NCBI GenBank assembly: GCA_002600635.1
Contig: CP021372.1
Coordinates: 62,001 to 126,000 of the forward strand
Direction of reading: 5' to 3'
Length of the DNA: 64,000 bases
Source of the DNA: Rhizobium sp. ACO-34A
Lineage (GTDB): Bacteria; Pseudomonadota; Alphaproteobacteria; Rhizobiales; Rhizobiaceae
Part shown: in pieces, positions 50,763 through 60,168 of the stretch
How the letters are laid out: every line of letters starts with the position of its first letter
How positions within the stretch are numbered: position 1 is the first letter of the stretch
Translations under genes and position numbers: made by a program
The notes under the pieces: generated by a model
Seen by the model: the letters and a program-made list of their open reading frames with translations, nothing else
Database searches by the model: none
What the model was told of the DNA's origin: nothing

Positions 50763-51728
50763 TCAGCCCTTGGGGGCTTCCGCGAGATAGGTCTTCCAGA
50801 ATTCGATGTCCGAGCGCACGTGCTTTTCCGTCGCCTCCGGGCCGAATTCCAGAACCTCGCCACCGGATTTCCGGATGAAGCTCGTCAGCTCGCCGGCTTC
50901 CTCCAGCTTCCTACCCGCTTCTACCAGCTTCTGCTTCACATCCGCGGGCAAGCCCTTCGGCGCGAAGATGCCCCACCAGGAAAACAGCGGAGCAAGGGTC
51001 GGATAACCGAGTTCTGTGACGGTCGGGACATCCGGATAGACGGGGTTGCGCTGGCTTGCGACCACGGCCAGCGGACGCAGCTGCTGGTTTTCGAAATAGG
51101 GCTTGAAGAATGCGGCCGTCAGATAGCCCGAGGTCGCCTCGCCGGAAAGAACCGCCAGCGCCTGCGCTCCGCCGCCCCTGTAGGGCACATGCACGAACTG
51201 CGCACCCGCCGCCTTTTCAAGAGCCTGACCGATGATGTGCGCCGTGGTGTTGGGTCCGACGGAACCATAGGAAACCTTGCCGGGGTTGGCCTTGGCGAAG
51301 TCGACATAGCCCTTGAAGTCCTTGATGTCGCTATCCGGCTTTACATAAAGCAGGAAGGGCTGCGACATGATCCCGGTAATCGCTTCGAGCTGGGCAAAGG
51401 AATCGAACTCGCCCCGCGCGGTCTCCTGCGAAAGCCCGTCCGTCACTACCAGCGTATATCCGTCAGCCGCTGCCTTGGCTGCGTGTTTCGCACCGACCGT
51501 ACCGCCTGCGCCGGGCCGGACGTCGACGATGACGGGTACGCCCAGAACCTTTTCCAGTTCCGTGCCATAAAGCCGCCCGACCTGTTCGGTGATGCCCCCC
51601 TGAAAAGGAATAACCAGAGTGATGGGCTTGACCGGATAGGTTTCCGCGGCACTGGCGGAAGCAGCGGGGACAGCGAAAGCAGCAAACGCTGTCAACAGAA
51701 GGCGTCGAGACAAGGACAGTCGGGACAT
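50763..51728 (-). CDS. tctC: Tripartite tricarboxylate transporter receptor (TctC/Bug family)
   Basis: A 321-residue periplasmic binding protein of the Bug family. It has a Sec signal (MSRLSLSRRLLLTAFAAFAVPAASASA) cleaved before about residue 28. The family's YPVKPITLVIPFQGG start, VRPGAGGTVGAKHAAKAAADGYTL, KVSYGSVGPNTTAHIIGQALEKAAGAQFVHVPYRGGGAQALAVLSGE and FAPKGLPADVKQKL segments are in place. It captures a carboxylate for TctAB. It is the first gene of the operon and has the orphan LysR leader-like sequence upstream on its other side. Confidence 0.92.
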   Translation of the reverse strand: MSRLSLSRRLLLTAFAAFAVPAASASAAETYPVKPITLVIPFQGGITEQVGRLYGTELEKVLGVPVIVDVRPGAGGTVGAKHAAKAAADGYTLVVTDGLSQETARGEFDSFAQLEAITGIMSQPFLLYVKPDSDIKDFKGYVDFAKANPGKVSYGSVGPNTTAHIIGQALEKAAGAQFVHVPYRGGGAQALAVLSGEATSGYLTAAFFKPYFENQQLRPLAVVASQRNPVYPDVPTVTELGYPTLAPLFSWWGIFAPKGLPADVKQKLVEAGRKLEEAGELTSFIRKSGGEVLEFGPEATEKHVRSDIEFWKTYLAEAPKG

Positions 51729-52410
51729 GTTTTCAACTCCATGACTTGGAAAAAGGAAAAGGGGTATTTTCGGATTGAAGAAGTTCGACGCCTCGTTGCC
51801 TGGCGTATCGAATGAGCGTGTGGGGCGGCCTGCTGAAGCCGCGAGACGCTGGCGGAAAACGCAGCGTCAGCCGCAAGCACGTCTTGCAAGGCGACCGACC
51901 GGTTTCAGTCTTGCCCGGTTTCCGGCATGAGATATGATCAGGCCGACAAGGTCGGGCAAGCGCTTTATCCGGCGGGATATGCCCTTGCCGATATCCCGGG
52001 ACATCGGTTCTTCTGGAGGAAAGTCCCGCCGGTTTGATCGGTGCAAAGTCGCTCGTGCATGATCAGGGCCTCATTCACGGGCAAGGATCACCCGTCTAAA
52101 ATTAATATTTTCTATCTTTTTAGTAGAAAATAAAGACCGTGTGCGCAAATGCAAAAGACTTCGCTCGTTATGCCGGAATGTTATGGGTCTCTGTGACGTC
52201 CGCCGATGCGGGTTGCAGACCCGCGAGAAGCGATGTGCGCCACCCTTCCTCCGATCAAAGTCAATGTGTCGAGGGCGTTAAGGAAGGCCGCTATCGGGAC
52301 CAAGCCGACGATTTCGGAACCTTAGTCGGGCCAAAAGCAAGGCCGGCGTTGTGCAATATGCTCAACACCGGCCTTGATGATAAGATTATCTGTTCGGGTG
52401 ACCGATTATC
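51729..52410. other. Gap holding an orphan copy of a LysR leader
   Basis: A 680-bp gap between the tctC start and the DszC-like gene's end. At about 52104-52200 it carries a diverged copy of the sequence at 45253-45345 (operator plus leader of the LysR gene) but no LysR coding region. The remainder shows no gene that I can support. Confidence 0.7.
52107..52131. promoter_or_regulatory. Diverged copy of the LysR operator
   Basis: ATTTTCTA-N9-TAGAAAAT is a perfect 8-bp repeat in the tctC upstream region. It shares TCTA and TTTAGTAGA cores, spacing and downstream flank with the site at 45256-45278. Confidence 0.55.
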
Positions 52411-53640
52411 TCACGCGGTGCCGAGGCCGATGCGCCACTGGTAGGGTGGCGGTGTGCCGTTGACCGCGTAGTCGCCGACGATCCGGTCCTTGTAGATCCG
52501 CGGATTGTGCGAGGAGAGCGTGCGGGCATTGCGCCAGTGACGATCGAGGCCGGCCGGCTTCTTGGCCGCGGAGGCGCCGAGCGTGTCGAAGAGGATGGTC
52601 GAGGCTTCCAGAATGAGGTTGGTGACCACGTTCAGGGCTTGGGATGTCTCCAGTTCGGCGATGGCGTTGGCCTTTTCTTCCGCGTCCTCGTTTCCGGCGA
52701 AATGGGCCTGATAGGCCCGCTCGATAGCGCGTGCGACCTGCAGAACGATGGCGCCGGCGCTATAGGCGTTGCTGCGGATACGGCCGACGACCTGCAGGAC
52801 CTGTGGGTCCTGGCTGGAGCGCGGCCCCGCCGCATTGCTGTAATGGCGGGTGCGTTTCCCGACGGCGACTGCCGTCTCATTGGCGATGGCGCGGCCGATG
52901 CCGGCAAGCGTCGCAAGATGGACGGTCTGGTAGAAGGCGGCGCCATAGCGGAACTTGTTGTCATCCACCACCACGTCGGCGGGATCCACTTCGGCATCGG
53001 TAAAGGTCGTCGTGCCGCTCGCTGTCAGGATCTGGCCGAAACCATCCCAGTCATCGACGATCCTCACGCCGGGATCGTCACGGCGCACCTGCACACCGAT
53101 GCCTTCGCCGGAAAGCCCGGTTGCACCGACGTCGATCCAGTCGGCGAAGAGGGAGCCGGTGGTGTAGTACTTCGCACCGTTGAGGACGAAGCGGCCGTCC
53201 TTTCGGGAAATATGCGTGGCGAAGCTATCCTGTTGGGCATTGCCGATCTCGGTCCACGCATTGCCGGCGATCTCGCCGCGCGAGATGCGTTCCGTCCAGC
53301 GCTTGCGGTCCGGACCCTGCGCCTTGTTGACCACATCCTCCACGAAGCCGAAATGGCCGCGCAGCGACTGGGTGATATTGGAATCGGCTTCCGAAAGCTC
53401 GATCAGCAGGTTGAAGAGTTCGGGCAAGGTCGCACCGAAACCGCCTTCCTCCTCGGGGATACGCAGCGCGCCGAAACGCGCGCGCTTCAGCTTCTCGATT
53501 TCTGCCGTGGGCAGGCGGCGGTTGAGCTCGCGGTCGAGTGCGCCCTTGGCGATCTCGGCGAAGATGGGTCGGAAGCGCTGGGCGAGGCTTTCATAGCGTT
53601 CGGAAGGGCCTTCGCCCCAGGCTTGGTCGATCTGTGTCAT
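52411..53640 (-). CDS. Acyl-CoA-dehydrogenase-fold monooxygenase (DszC/SfnB type)
   Basis: A 409-residue flavin-dependent enzyme of the acyl-CoA dehydrogenase fold, in the branch of dibenzothiophene monooxygenase DszC and SfnB, which oxidises sulfur (or nitrogen) atoms with reduced flavin and oxygen. The start 53640 (MTQIDQAWGEG) is chosen because upstream codons are not conserved-looking. Family blocks are FGALRIPEEEGGFGA, SQSLRGHFGFVEDV-like ITQSLRGHFGFVEDV, NAWTEIGNAQQDSFATHISRKDGRFVLNGAKYYTTGSLFADWIDVGA and the C-terminal HNPRIYKDRIVGDYAVNG. No CoA-binding acid base is obvious. It ends an operon with a DszA-like monooxygenase and an ABC importer. Confidence 0.87.
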   Translation of the reverse strand: MTQIDQAWGEGPSERYESLAQRFRPIFAEIAKGALDRELNRRLPTAEIEKLKRARFGALRIPEEEGGFGATLPELFNLLIELSEADSNITQSLRGHFGFVEDVVNKAQGPDRKRWTERISRGEIAGNAWTEIGNAQQDSFATHISRKDGRFVLNGAKYYTTGSLFADWIDVGATGLSGEGIGVQVRRDDPGVRIVDDWDGFGQILTASGTTTFTDAEVDPADVVVDDNKFRYGAAFYQTVHLATLAGIGRAIANETAVAVGKRTRHYSNAAGPRSSQDPQVLQVVGRIRSNAYSAGAIVLQVARAIERAYQAHFAGNEDAEEKANAIAELETSQALNVVTNLILEASTILFDTLGASAAKKPAGLDRHWRNARTLSSHNPRIYKDRIVGDYAVNGTPPPYQWRIGLGTA

Positions 53641-53707
53641 GCTGTCATGTCCTTGTGTACCGCATTCGAAATGGGAGCTGCGCGGTCCAGACCGCGCGAA
53701 CAGGTTT

Positions 53708-54490
53708 TCATGGGGCGTCGCCGAGATAGATCTTGTGCAGGTCGTCTCTGGCCGCGATTTCCGCCGCCGGGCCTTCGAGTGCGATTCTGCCGGCGTCGAG
53801 CACATAGGCTCGTTCGGAATGGGCAAGCGAAAGAGCGGCGTTCTGCTCGGCAAGCAGGAAAGCCGTGCCCTTTTCCCGGTTCAGCCGAACGATGATCTGG
53901 AAGATTTCCTGAACGATGCGTGGGGCAAGGCCCATCGACGGTTCGTCGAGCAGGACGAGGCGGGGCTGGGTCAGGAGTGCGCGGCCGATGGCCAGCATCT
54001 GCTGTTCTCCGCCCGAGGTGAGACCCGCCTGCGTCTTGCGCTTGTCCTTCAGGCGCGGAAACCACGCGTAGATATCGTCGAGTTGCCTGAGAAGTTCCCG
54101 GCGGCCCGGCTTTTGCAGGAAAGCTCCCGTCAGAAGGTTTTCCTCGACGGTAAGGTGCGGAAAGACATGACGCCCTTCCAGCACATGGACGATGCCGCGG
54201 GAAGCGAGGCGATTGGCGGGGATGCCGAGGATATCCTCTCCACCGAAGCGGATATGGCCCTTGATAACCTTGGCGCGGTCTGCCGCAGCGAGGCCCGATA
54301 TTGCCTTGAGCACCGTGCTCTTACCGGCGCCGTTTGCCCCGAGCAGGGCGACGATCTCGCCTTCACCGATGGTGAGCGACACGTCTGCGACGGCAAGGAT
54401 GGCGCTGCCGTAGACGACCTCGATCCCCGAGACATCGAGGAGGGATTTTCTCTCGGCGACCGGTGCGCCAGCTTCGGAGGGTATGGTCAT
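53708..54490 (-). CDS. Branched-chain-type ABC transporter ATPase (LivF-like)
   Basis: A 260-residue ATPase. Walker A GANGAGKST, signature SGGEQQM, Walker B LVLLDEPSMGLAP and the switch His-loop equivalent FLLAEQNAALSLAHSERAYVLDAG are present, the LivF pattern. It works with the LivG-like ATPase at 59242 and the two permeases. Its start overlaps by 4 bp the shifted-frame end of the damaged binding-protein gene, and so would be coupled if read-through occurs. Confidence 0.92.
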   Translation of the reverse strand: MTIPSEAGAPVAERKSLLDVSGIEVVYGSAILAVADVSLTIGEGEIVALLGANGAGKSTVLKAISGLAAADRAKVIKGHIRFGGEDILGIPANRLASRGIVHVLEGRHVFPHLTVEENLLTGAFLQKPGRRELLRQLDDIYAWFPRLKDKRKTQAGLTSGGEQQMLAIGRALLTQPRLVLLDEPSMGLAPRIVQEIFQIIVRLNREKGTAFLLAEQNAALSLAHSERAYVLDAGRIALEGPAAEIAARDDLHKIYLGDAP

Positions 54491-54547
54491 GCCCGTGTCT
54501 CCATCGAATGCGGAAACCGCCGCTCCGGGCGGCTTCCGCGAGTTCCG

Positions 54548-55896
54548 TCAGTTGCTGCCGAGATCGCGCGGCGTGATGCCGTGCTCCTTGGCATAAGCGG
54601 CAGACTTGGCGTCGATGAGGGGCCGCAACGTCTCGCGGTCAGCCTTGATCCAGTCGCTGACGAGGTTCCATTGCTTGCCGTCCCACTGCTGCACACGGAC
54701 GGAACCGCCGCCCTCATGGTCTTGGGGGTGAGCTGGAGGTTCTGCGACAGGCCGAGGAAGCCGGCCTTCTCCAGTGCCGCGTCATCGAGCTTAAGATTTT
54801 CGAGCGCCCACTGGCCTTCCACGCCGGTGATCGGGCGGTTGCCGAATTTTGCCTGCGCCTGACGCACGATCTCGACTGACAACAACGCGTCGAGCAGCCC
54901 GGAATTGTAGTAGACAGAGCCGAAAGCCTTGGTGTCGCGCAGGTCGGACTTGCCCTGATCGATGATGAATTTCTTGAGGCGTTTGTGGATTTCGAAATTG
55001 GTGCCGGCCGGGTAGGGCGTCAGCGCCAGATAGCCCTTGGAGGCATCACCGGCCGGGATGGCGTCTTCTTCCGACGAGGCCCAGACATCGCCGATGATGT
55101 GGTCGGCCGGGAAGCCGAAGCGCACCGCGGTCTTGATGGCGACGGGAGTGGAAACGCCCCAGGTGCGCAGGAACACCCAGTCGGGTTTCTGCTCGCGAAC
55201 CTGCCGCCACTGCGCCGACTGTTCGTTGCCGGGATCGGCGACCGGGATCTGGATATTCTCGAAGCCGTATTTCTTCGACAGGAGTTCGAGTGGGTCCAGC
55301 GTTTCGCGGCCATAGGCGCTGTCGTGATAGACGGTTGCGATCTTCTTGCCCTTGAGCTTGTCGAAGCCGCCTTCGCGTTCGGCGATATAGTTCACCAGCG
55401 CCGAGGCTTCGGAATAGAAGGTCAGCACGACCGGGAAGATGTAGGGAAAGACCCGGCCATCGGTCGCCTCGGTGCGGCCATAGGCCAGTGTCACCTGCGG
55501 GATTTCATCCTTCGCGGCGCGGTCGGCCAGCGCATAGGCGGCCGGAGCGCCGTTCGGGAAATAGGCCGAAACCGGAGCGCCGTTCAGGCCGTTCTTGAAG
55601 CGTTCGTAGCACTCTATACCCTTTTCTGCGGTCCATTCCGTCTCGCATTCCTGCCAGACGATCGGGACGCCGTTGATGCCGCCCTCGACCTCGTTGAGGT
55701 AACGGTAATAGTCGATGCGGGCTGCCCAGATCGATGCGCCGACGGCGGCGTAGGGGCCGACGCGGTAGCTGGCGATCGGGAAGAACTGCTTGTTGCTGTC
55801 CGGGCCGGGAGTGGTTTCGGTCGCGCCCGCGCTGCCTGCGAAAAGCAGGAGTGAAGTCGCAGCCGCAAGCGTGGCCTGCCAAAGTCTGTTGCTCAT
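54548..55896 (-). pseudogene. Frameshifted branched-chain-type ABC binding protein (duplicate copy)
   Basis: A periplasmic binding-protein gene closely related to the next one (55957-57291). Reading from 55896, the signal peptide (LWQATLAAATSLLLFAGSAGA) and about 390 codons match the sister protein well. At about 54720 a single base is missing compared with the sister (AAGACC where AAGGACC is expected), which shifts the frame after LQLTPK. In the other frame the expected tail (DHEGGGSVRVQQWDGKQWNL, then DWIKADRETLRPLIDAKSAA, YAKEHGITPR) runs to a stop at 54548. The unshifted frame runs on to 54487 with a nonsense tail. Either the C-terminal lobe is lost in the living cell or this is a sequencing error. 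Confidence 0.82.
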
Positions 55897-55956
55897 GATG
55901 ATGACCTTTCGTTCCTGTAGAGGCGGAAGGCGCAGAGGCGCCTCCCCGCCGAAACC

Positions 55957-57291
55957 TCAGTTGGTTTCCGTTTCCGGCGTGCGCGGCGTGATGCCCTTTT
56001 CCTTGGCGTAGGCTGCCGAGCCTTCCTTGATCAGCGGATCGAGAAGCGCATGGTCGGCCTTGATCCAGTCGGTCTTGAGGACCCACTTCTGGCCGTCCCA
56101 GCTCTGGATGCGGGCAGCGCCGCCGCCTTCATGGTCGAAGGGCGTGATCTTGATCTGCTGCAGAAGGCCGGAGAAGCCGATCTCCTTCAGGCGCGCGTCG
56201 TCGATGGTGAGGTGTTCGAAGGCCCAGCGACCTTCCTCGCCGTTCAGCGGGCGGGAGCCGAAATGCTTGTAGCCGGTGCGGAGCGCCTCGACTGCGAGGG
56301 CTGCGTTGACGAGGCCGATATTGTAGTTCACCGCGCCGAAGAGCTTGGGATCGCGAAGGTCTGACTTGCCCTTGTCCAGGATCTCGGCCTTGAGGCGCTT
56401 GTGGATCTCGAAATCCGTGCCGCCCGGATAGGGTGCGAGCGCCGAATAACCGATGGCCGCATTGCCTGCCGGGATCACGTCGGATTCGGAACCGGCCCAG
56501 ACATCGCCGATGATGTGGTCGGCCGGGAAGCCGAAGCGCTGTGCGGTCTTGATGGCGACGACCGTCGAGACGCCCCAGGTGCGCAGGAAAACCCAGTCGG
56601 GTTTTTCTTCACGGATCTGGCGCCACTGCGGCGACTGCTCGTTGCCGGGATCGGCAACCGGGATCTGGATGTTCTCGAAGCCGTATTTCTTGGCGAGCGC
56701 TTCGACCGCCGGCTGGCTTGCGCGGCCATAGGCACTGTCGTGGTAGACGGTGGCGATCTTCTTGCCCTTGAGCTTGTCGAAGCCGCCTTCCTTCTCGGCG
56801 ATGTAGTTGATGCCGGTGGAAGCCTGGCTGTAATAGCTGAACAGCAGCGGGAAGGCATAGGGGAACACCGTTCCGTCAACGCTTTCGGTCTTGCCGCCGA
56901 CCGGGTCGATCAGCGGAATCTTGTCGGCCGCGCCCTTTTCCAGAAGCGCATAGCTTGCCGGTGTGCCGTGGGTGAAGAAGAAGGCGAGCGGTGAGCCATT
57001 CTTGCCGGCCTTGACGCGTTCATAGACTTCTACCGTGCGGTCCGGGCTCCATTCGGTCTCGAATTCCTCGTAGTCGATCTTCACGCCTTCGATGCCGCCT
57101 TCGACCTCGTTGATGTAGCGGAAGTAATCCCGCTCGCCGGCCCACCACAGTTCGCCCGAGGAGGCGTAGGGGCCGACGCGGTAGGTCGGCAGGGGCACGT
57201 ATTGCGTGACGTCTGCTGCAAGAACGGATGTCGGCAGGGTGGAGGTCAGGGTGCTGCCGGCGATCAGCGCGGCGATCAGCATTTTTTTCAT
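55957..57291 (-). CDS. Branched-chain-type ABC periplasmic binding protein
   Basis: A 444-residue periplasmic binding protein of the LivJ-like (type 1) fold, with a Sec signal MKKMLIAALIAGSTLTSTLPTSVLA. It contains ALLEKGAADKIPLIDPVGGKTESVDG, KKIATVYHDSAYGRASQPAVEALAKKYGFE, and HIIGDVWAGSESDVIPAG in common with its duplicate next door. The C-terminus is intact (QSWDGQKWVLKTDWIKADHALLDPLIKEGSAAYAKEKGI). It captures the substrate for the two permeases and two ATPases in this operon. Members of this clade bind aromatic or sulfur compounds as often as amino acids. The substrate is not readable. Confidence 0.92.
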   Translation of the reverse strand: MKKMLIAALIAGSTLTSTLPTSVLAADVTQYVPLPTYRVGPYASSGELWWAGERDYFRYINEVEGGIEGVKIDYEEFETEWSPDRTVEVYERVKAGKNGSPLAFFFTHGTPASYALLEKGAADKIPLIDPVGGKTESVDGTVFPYAFPLLFSYYSQASTGINYIAEKEGGFDKLKGKKIATVYHDSAYGRASQPAVEALAKKYGFENIQIPVADPGNEQSPQWRQIREEKPDWVFLRTWGVSTVVAIKTAQRFGFPADHIIGDVWAGSESDVIPAGNAAIGYSALAPYPGGTDFEIHKRLKAEILDKGKSDLRDPKLFGAVNYNIGLVNAALAVEALRTGYKHFGSRPLNGEEGRWAFEHLTIDDARLKEIGFSGLLQQIKITPFDHEGGGAARIQSWDGQKWVLKTDWIKADHALLDPLIKEGSAAYAKEKGITPRTPETETN

Positions 57292-57316
57292 TTCAGGTCT
57301 CCTTGGGAAATGCGGG

Positions 57317-58360
57317 TTAGAGGCGGTTGTTCTTGTTGGACGCGCCGAGCGTGCGCAGCAGGCGCGCCAGTCCTTCCGGTTCGCGGATGAGGAACCAGAC
57401 GATGAGGGTTCCGAAGATCACCTTCTGGATGTTCTGCAGCAGACCGGCATCGACATGGCCGCCGAGAAGGCGCTGGAATAGCCAGTCGAGCGCGAGCGGC
57501 AGAAGACTGACGAAGGCGGCTCCGAAATAGGCGCCACGGATCGTGCCCATGCCGCCGATGATGATGATGAAGAGGATCTGGTAGGAGCGAGTGAGCCCGA
57601 AGCTCTGCACGCTGGCCGAGCCGAGATAGGCGAAGGCCCAGAGCGCGCCGGCGATACCGAGGACGAAGCTCGATATGGCAAAGGCCTGCAGCTTGGCTCT
57701 GAGGACCGGCACGCCGATGACGGCAGCGGCGGTGTCCATGTCGCGGATCGCCATCCAGTTGCGGCCCGTCTGTCCGCGCACCAGATTGAAAGCGCCCCAG
57801 GTGAGCAGGCCGGCGATGGCGAGCGTCAGGTAATAGCGGCCGTGCGGATTGTTGGCGTCGAGGCCGAAGACGTTGAGCGGGCCGGGCAGCGAGATCGTGG
57901 CCGAGGAGTTGCCGTTGTAGAACCACGGGAACTTCAGGAAGAGCCACTCGAAGAAGAACTGCGCGGCAAGCGTGCTGACGATGAGATAGAAGCCCTTGAT
58001 CCGGGTGGAGGGCAGGCCGAAGGCAAGGCCCACCACGCCCGAGATGATGCCGGCGGCGATCAGGGCAAGCGGCAGCGGAAGTTCCGGCAGCCGGAGCTGG
58101 AAGGCGAAGGTCGCGTATGCCCCCACCATCATGAAGGCACCGGCGCCGAGCGAGATCTGCCCGGCATAACCGGTCAGAAGGTTGAGGCCGAGGCCCGCCA
58201 GCGACAGGATGATAAACGGCACGATGATCGCGTTGATCCAGTATTCCGTGGTCAGGAAGGGCAGGGCGATCAGCAGAGCACCGGCGGCAATCCAGCCTGC
58301 GAGGCGGTAGTTGACGGCTTCGAGAGAGCTGCCGCTCACGCGGATATCGATATCGGACAT
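57317..58360 (-). CDS. Branched-chain-type ABC permease (LivM-like)
   Basis: A 347-residue inner-membrane permease with about ten hydrophobic segments. LivM features are IILSLAGLGLNLLTGYAGQISLGAGAFMMVGAYATFAFQLR near residue 50-90, the coupling loop GRNWMAIRDMDTAAAVIGVPVLRAKLQAFAISSFVLGIAGAL, and GGMGTIRGAYFGAAFV. Paired with the LivH-like gene 3 bp upstream. Complete. Confidence 0.93.
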   Translation of the reverse strand: MSDIDIRVSGSSLEAVNYRLAGWIAAGALLIALPFLTTEYWINAIIVPFIILSLAGLGLNLLTGYAGQISLGAGAFMMVGAYATFAFQLRLPELPLPLALIAAGIISGVVGLAFGLPSTRIKGFYLIVSTLAAQFFFEWLFLKFPWFYNGNSSATISLPGPLNVFGLDANNPHGRYYLTLAIAGLLTWGAFNLVRGQTGRNWMAIRDMDTAAAVIGVPVLRAKLQAFAISSFVLGIAGALWAFAYLGSASVQSFGLTRSYQILFIIIIGGMGTIRGAYFGAAFVSLLPLALDWLFQRLLGGHVDAGLLQNIQKVIFGTLIVWFLIREPEGLARLLRTLGASNKNNRL

Positions 58361-58363
58361 GGG

Positions 58364-59245
58364 TCAGACCCTTTCGATTTGCCGTTCGCCGAACAGGCCG
58401 GCCGGGCGGATGAAGAGGAAGGCAAGGGCCAGCACATAGGCGAACCAGGGCGTGATGCCGCCGCCGATGAAGGGGCCGATATAGGTCTCGGCCAGGCTCT
58501 CGGAGGCGCCGACGATCAGGCCGCCGACAATGGCTCCGGCAATGGAGGTGAAACCGCCGATGATAAGAACCGGCAAGGCCTTGAGCACGACCAGCGACAG
58601 CGAGAACTGCACGCCCTGACGCGCACCCCAGAGCAGGCCGGCGACGAGGCCGACGAGGCCCGCGACCGCCCAGACGATCTGCCAGATGCGGTTGATGTCG
58701 ATGCCGATGGACAGAGCGGCCCGCGTATCGTCGGCCACGGCGCGCAGCGCGATCCCGATGCGGGTGCGGTTGAAGAGCAGCGACAGGACCAGCACGAGGA
58801 CGATTGCGACGCCGGCTGCCATCAGGTCGAACTGGCTGATGAGAATGTCGCCGAGGAAGATCGGCAGGTCCTCGACGCCGAGATCGAGCGCCCGGACCTG
58901 GGAACCCATGATGCCCTGCGCCGCGCCCTCGATGATATAGGCGAGGCCGAGCGTTGCCATGAACAGCGTCATCGGGCTGCGGTTGGTCAGCGGACGCAGG
59001 AGCAGGCGCTCGATGGCGATGGCGGTGATGATGAGGATGGCGATGGTGATGGCGAGTGCAGCAACGACGGGCACACCATTGTCGGTCAGCGCCACGAAGG
59101 TCAGTGCCGCAAACAGCAGGATCGAGCCCTGGGCATAGTTGAAGACGCCGGAGGCCTTGTAGATCAGCACGAAGCCGATCGCGACCAGCGAATACATCGT
59201 GCCCGCAAGCAGTCCGCCGATGAGGGTTTCGAGGAAGAGGCTCAT
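58364..59245 (-). CDS. Branched-chain-type ABC permease (LivH-like)
   Basis: A 293-residue permease, about eight helices. LivH blocks are GLLAGTMYSLVAIGFVLIYKASGVFNYAQGSILLFAALTFVAL at the N-terminus, and the coupling loop RTRIGIALRAVADDTRAALSIGIDINRIWQIVWAVAGLVGLVAGLLWGARQGVQ in the middle. GGFTSIAGAIVGGLIVG also matches. Its start overlaps the LivG-like stop by 4 bp. Confidence 0.93.
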   Translation of the reverse strand: MSLFLETLIGGLLAGTMYSLVAIGFVLIYKASGVFNYAQGSILLFAALTFVALTDNGVPVVAALAITIAILIITAIAIERLLLRPLTNRSPMTLFMATLGLAYIIEGAAQGIMGSQVRALDLGVEDLPIFLGDILISQFDLMAAGVAIVLVLVLSLLFNRTRIGIALRAVADDTRAALSIGIDINRIWQIVWAVAGLVGLVAGLLWGARQGVQFSLSLVVLKALPVLIIGGFTSIAGAIVGGLIVGASESLAETYIGPFIGGGITPWFAYVLALAFLFIRPAGLFGERQIERV

Positions 59246-60036
59246 GCGGCGATCTCCGCGTGTTCGGAACCGATATAGGCGGCGATGACATCCGGATTGT
59301 CCCGGATGGTATCCGGCGTGCCGTCGGCGAGCTTGCGGCCGTAATCGAGAACGACGACGTGATGGGCGAGCTTCAGGACGATGCCGATGTCGTGTTCGAT
59401 CAGGACGATGGTGAGCTTGAGGTCGCGGTTCAGGCTGGCGATGATCTCGGCGATTTCCTGCTTTTCGGTCGAGTTCATGCCGGCAAGCGGCTCGTCGAGC
59501 AGCAGAAGGCGCGGCTCGCCGACGATGGCGCGGGCAAGCTCGACCTTTTTCTGCACGCCATAGGGAAGAGTGCCGACGATGGTGTCTGCCTGCTGATCGA
59601 GATCGAAAAGCTGCAGCACTTCATGAGCCCGTTCACGAAAGCGTTTTGCTTCCGACCGGGCGCGGGGCAGCAATAACGCTTCCTCGATTGGGAAAACGCG
59701 GGAATGGCGCGACAGACCGGCGATGACGTTGTCGGCCACGCTCATGCCCGAGAAAAGAGCGTTGTTCTGGAACCCCCTGCCGATGCCGCGTCTTGCCGCC
59801 TCCAGCGGATGCATTCGCCGGAAGTGCTCGCCCTCGAAGACGATCTCGCCGGCGTCAGGCACGTAGACGCCGTTCAGGATGTTGAGGAGTGAGCTTTTGC
59901 CCGCGCCGTTCGGGCCGATCAGGGCGCAGATCGATTGTCGCTCGACCTGAAAGCTGAGGTCGGAAATCGCCTTCACGCCCTTGAAGGAGAGTGAGACGTT
60001 TCTGACTTCCAATGCCGGTGTGGCGGTTTCTGCCAT
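59242..60036 (-). CDS. Branched-chain-type ABC transporter ATPase (LivG-like)
   Basis: A 264-residue ATPase with Walker A GPNGAGKSSLLNILNGVY, Q-loop RGIGRGFQNNALFSG, a signature region reading GTLPYGVQKKVELARAI and Walker B LLLLDEPLAGMNSTEK, then LIEHDIGIVLKLAHHVVVLDYGRKLADGTP. The signature reads LPYGVQKK rather than LSGGQQ, a usual deviation in LivG (SYGQQR-like). It is paired with the LivF-like ATPase at 53708. Confidence 0.93.
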   Translation of the reverse strand: MAETATPALEVRNVSLSFKGVKAISDLSFQVERQSICALIGPNGAGKSSLLNILNGVYVPDAGEIVFEGEHFRRMHPLEAARRGIGRGFQNNALFSGMSVADNVIAGLSRHSRVFPIEEALLLPRARSEAKRFRERAHEVLQLFDLDQQADTIVGTLPYGVQKKVELARAIVGEPRLLLLDEPLAGMNSTEKQEIAEIIASLNRDLKLTIVLIEHDIGIVLKLAHHVVVLDYGRKLADGTPDTIRDNPDVIAAYIGSEHAEIAA

Positions 60037-60168
60037 GGGTTTCGTTCCAGTCGGTTTGGTCTTTGTGGTCGGTCACGCGGGCAACATCCGGCCTTCGGCA
60101 ACGCAAGAGGTCGCGCTGCCGCCGGTTGTGCGGTCGATGGTTTCAGGTCGCCTCAGGGCGTCGCGTTG

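Noticed and set aside
57842..59278. A 478-codon acidic plus-strand frame opposite LivM/LivH
   Set aside because: The product is a low-complexity Asp/Gln/Glu run typical of antisense to hydrophobic codons.
57288..59291. A 667-codon open frame over the LivM/LivH genes on the same strand but another frame
   Set aside because: The sequence is Arg/His-rich with no family match, while both permeases are full length and conserved.
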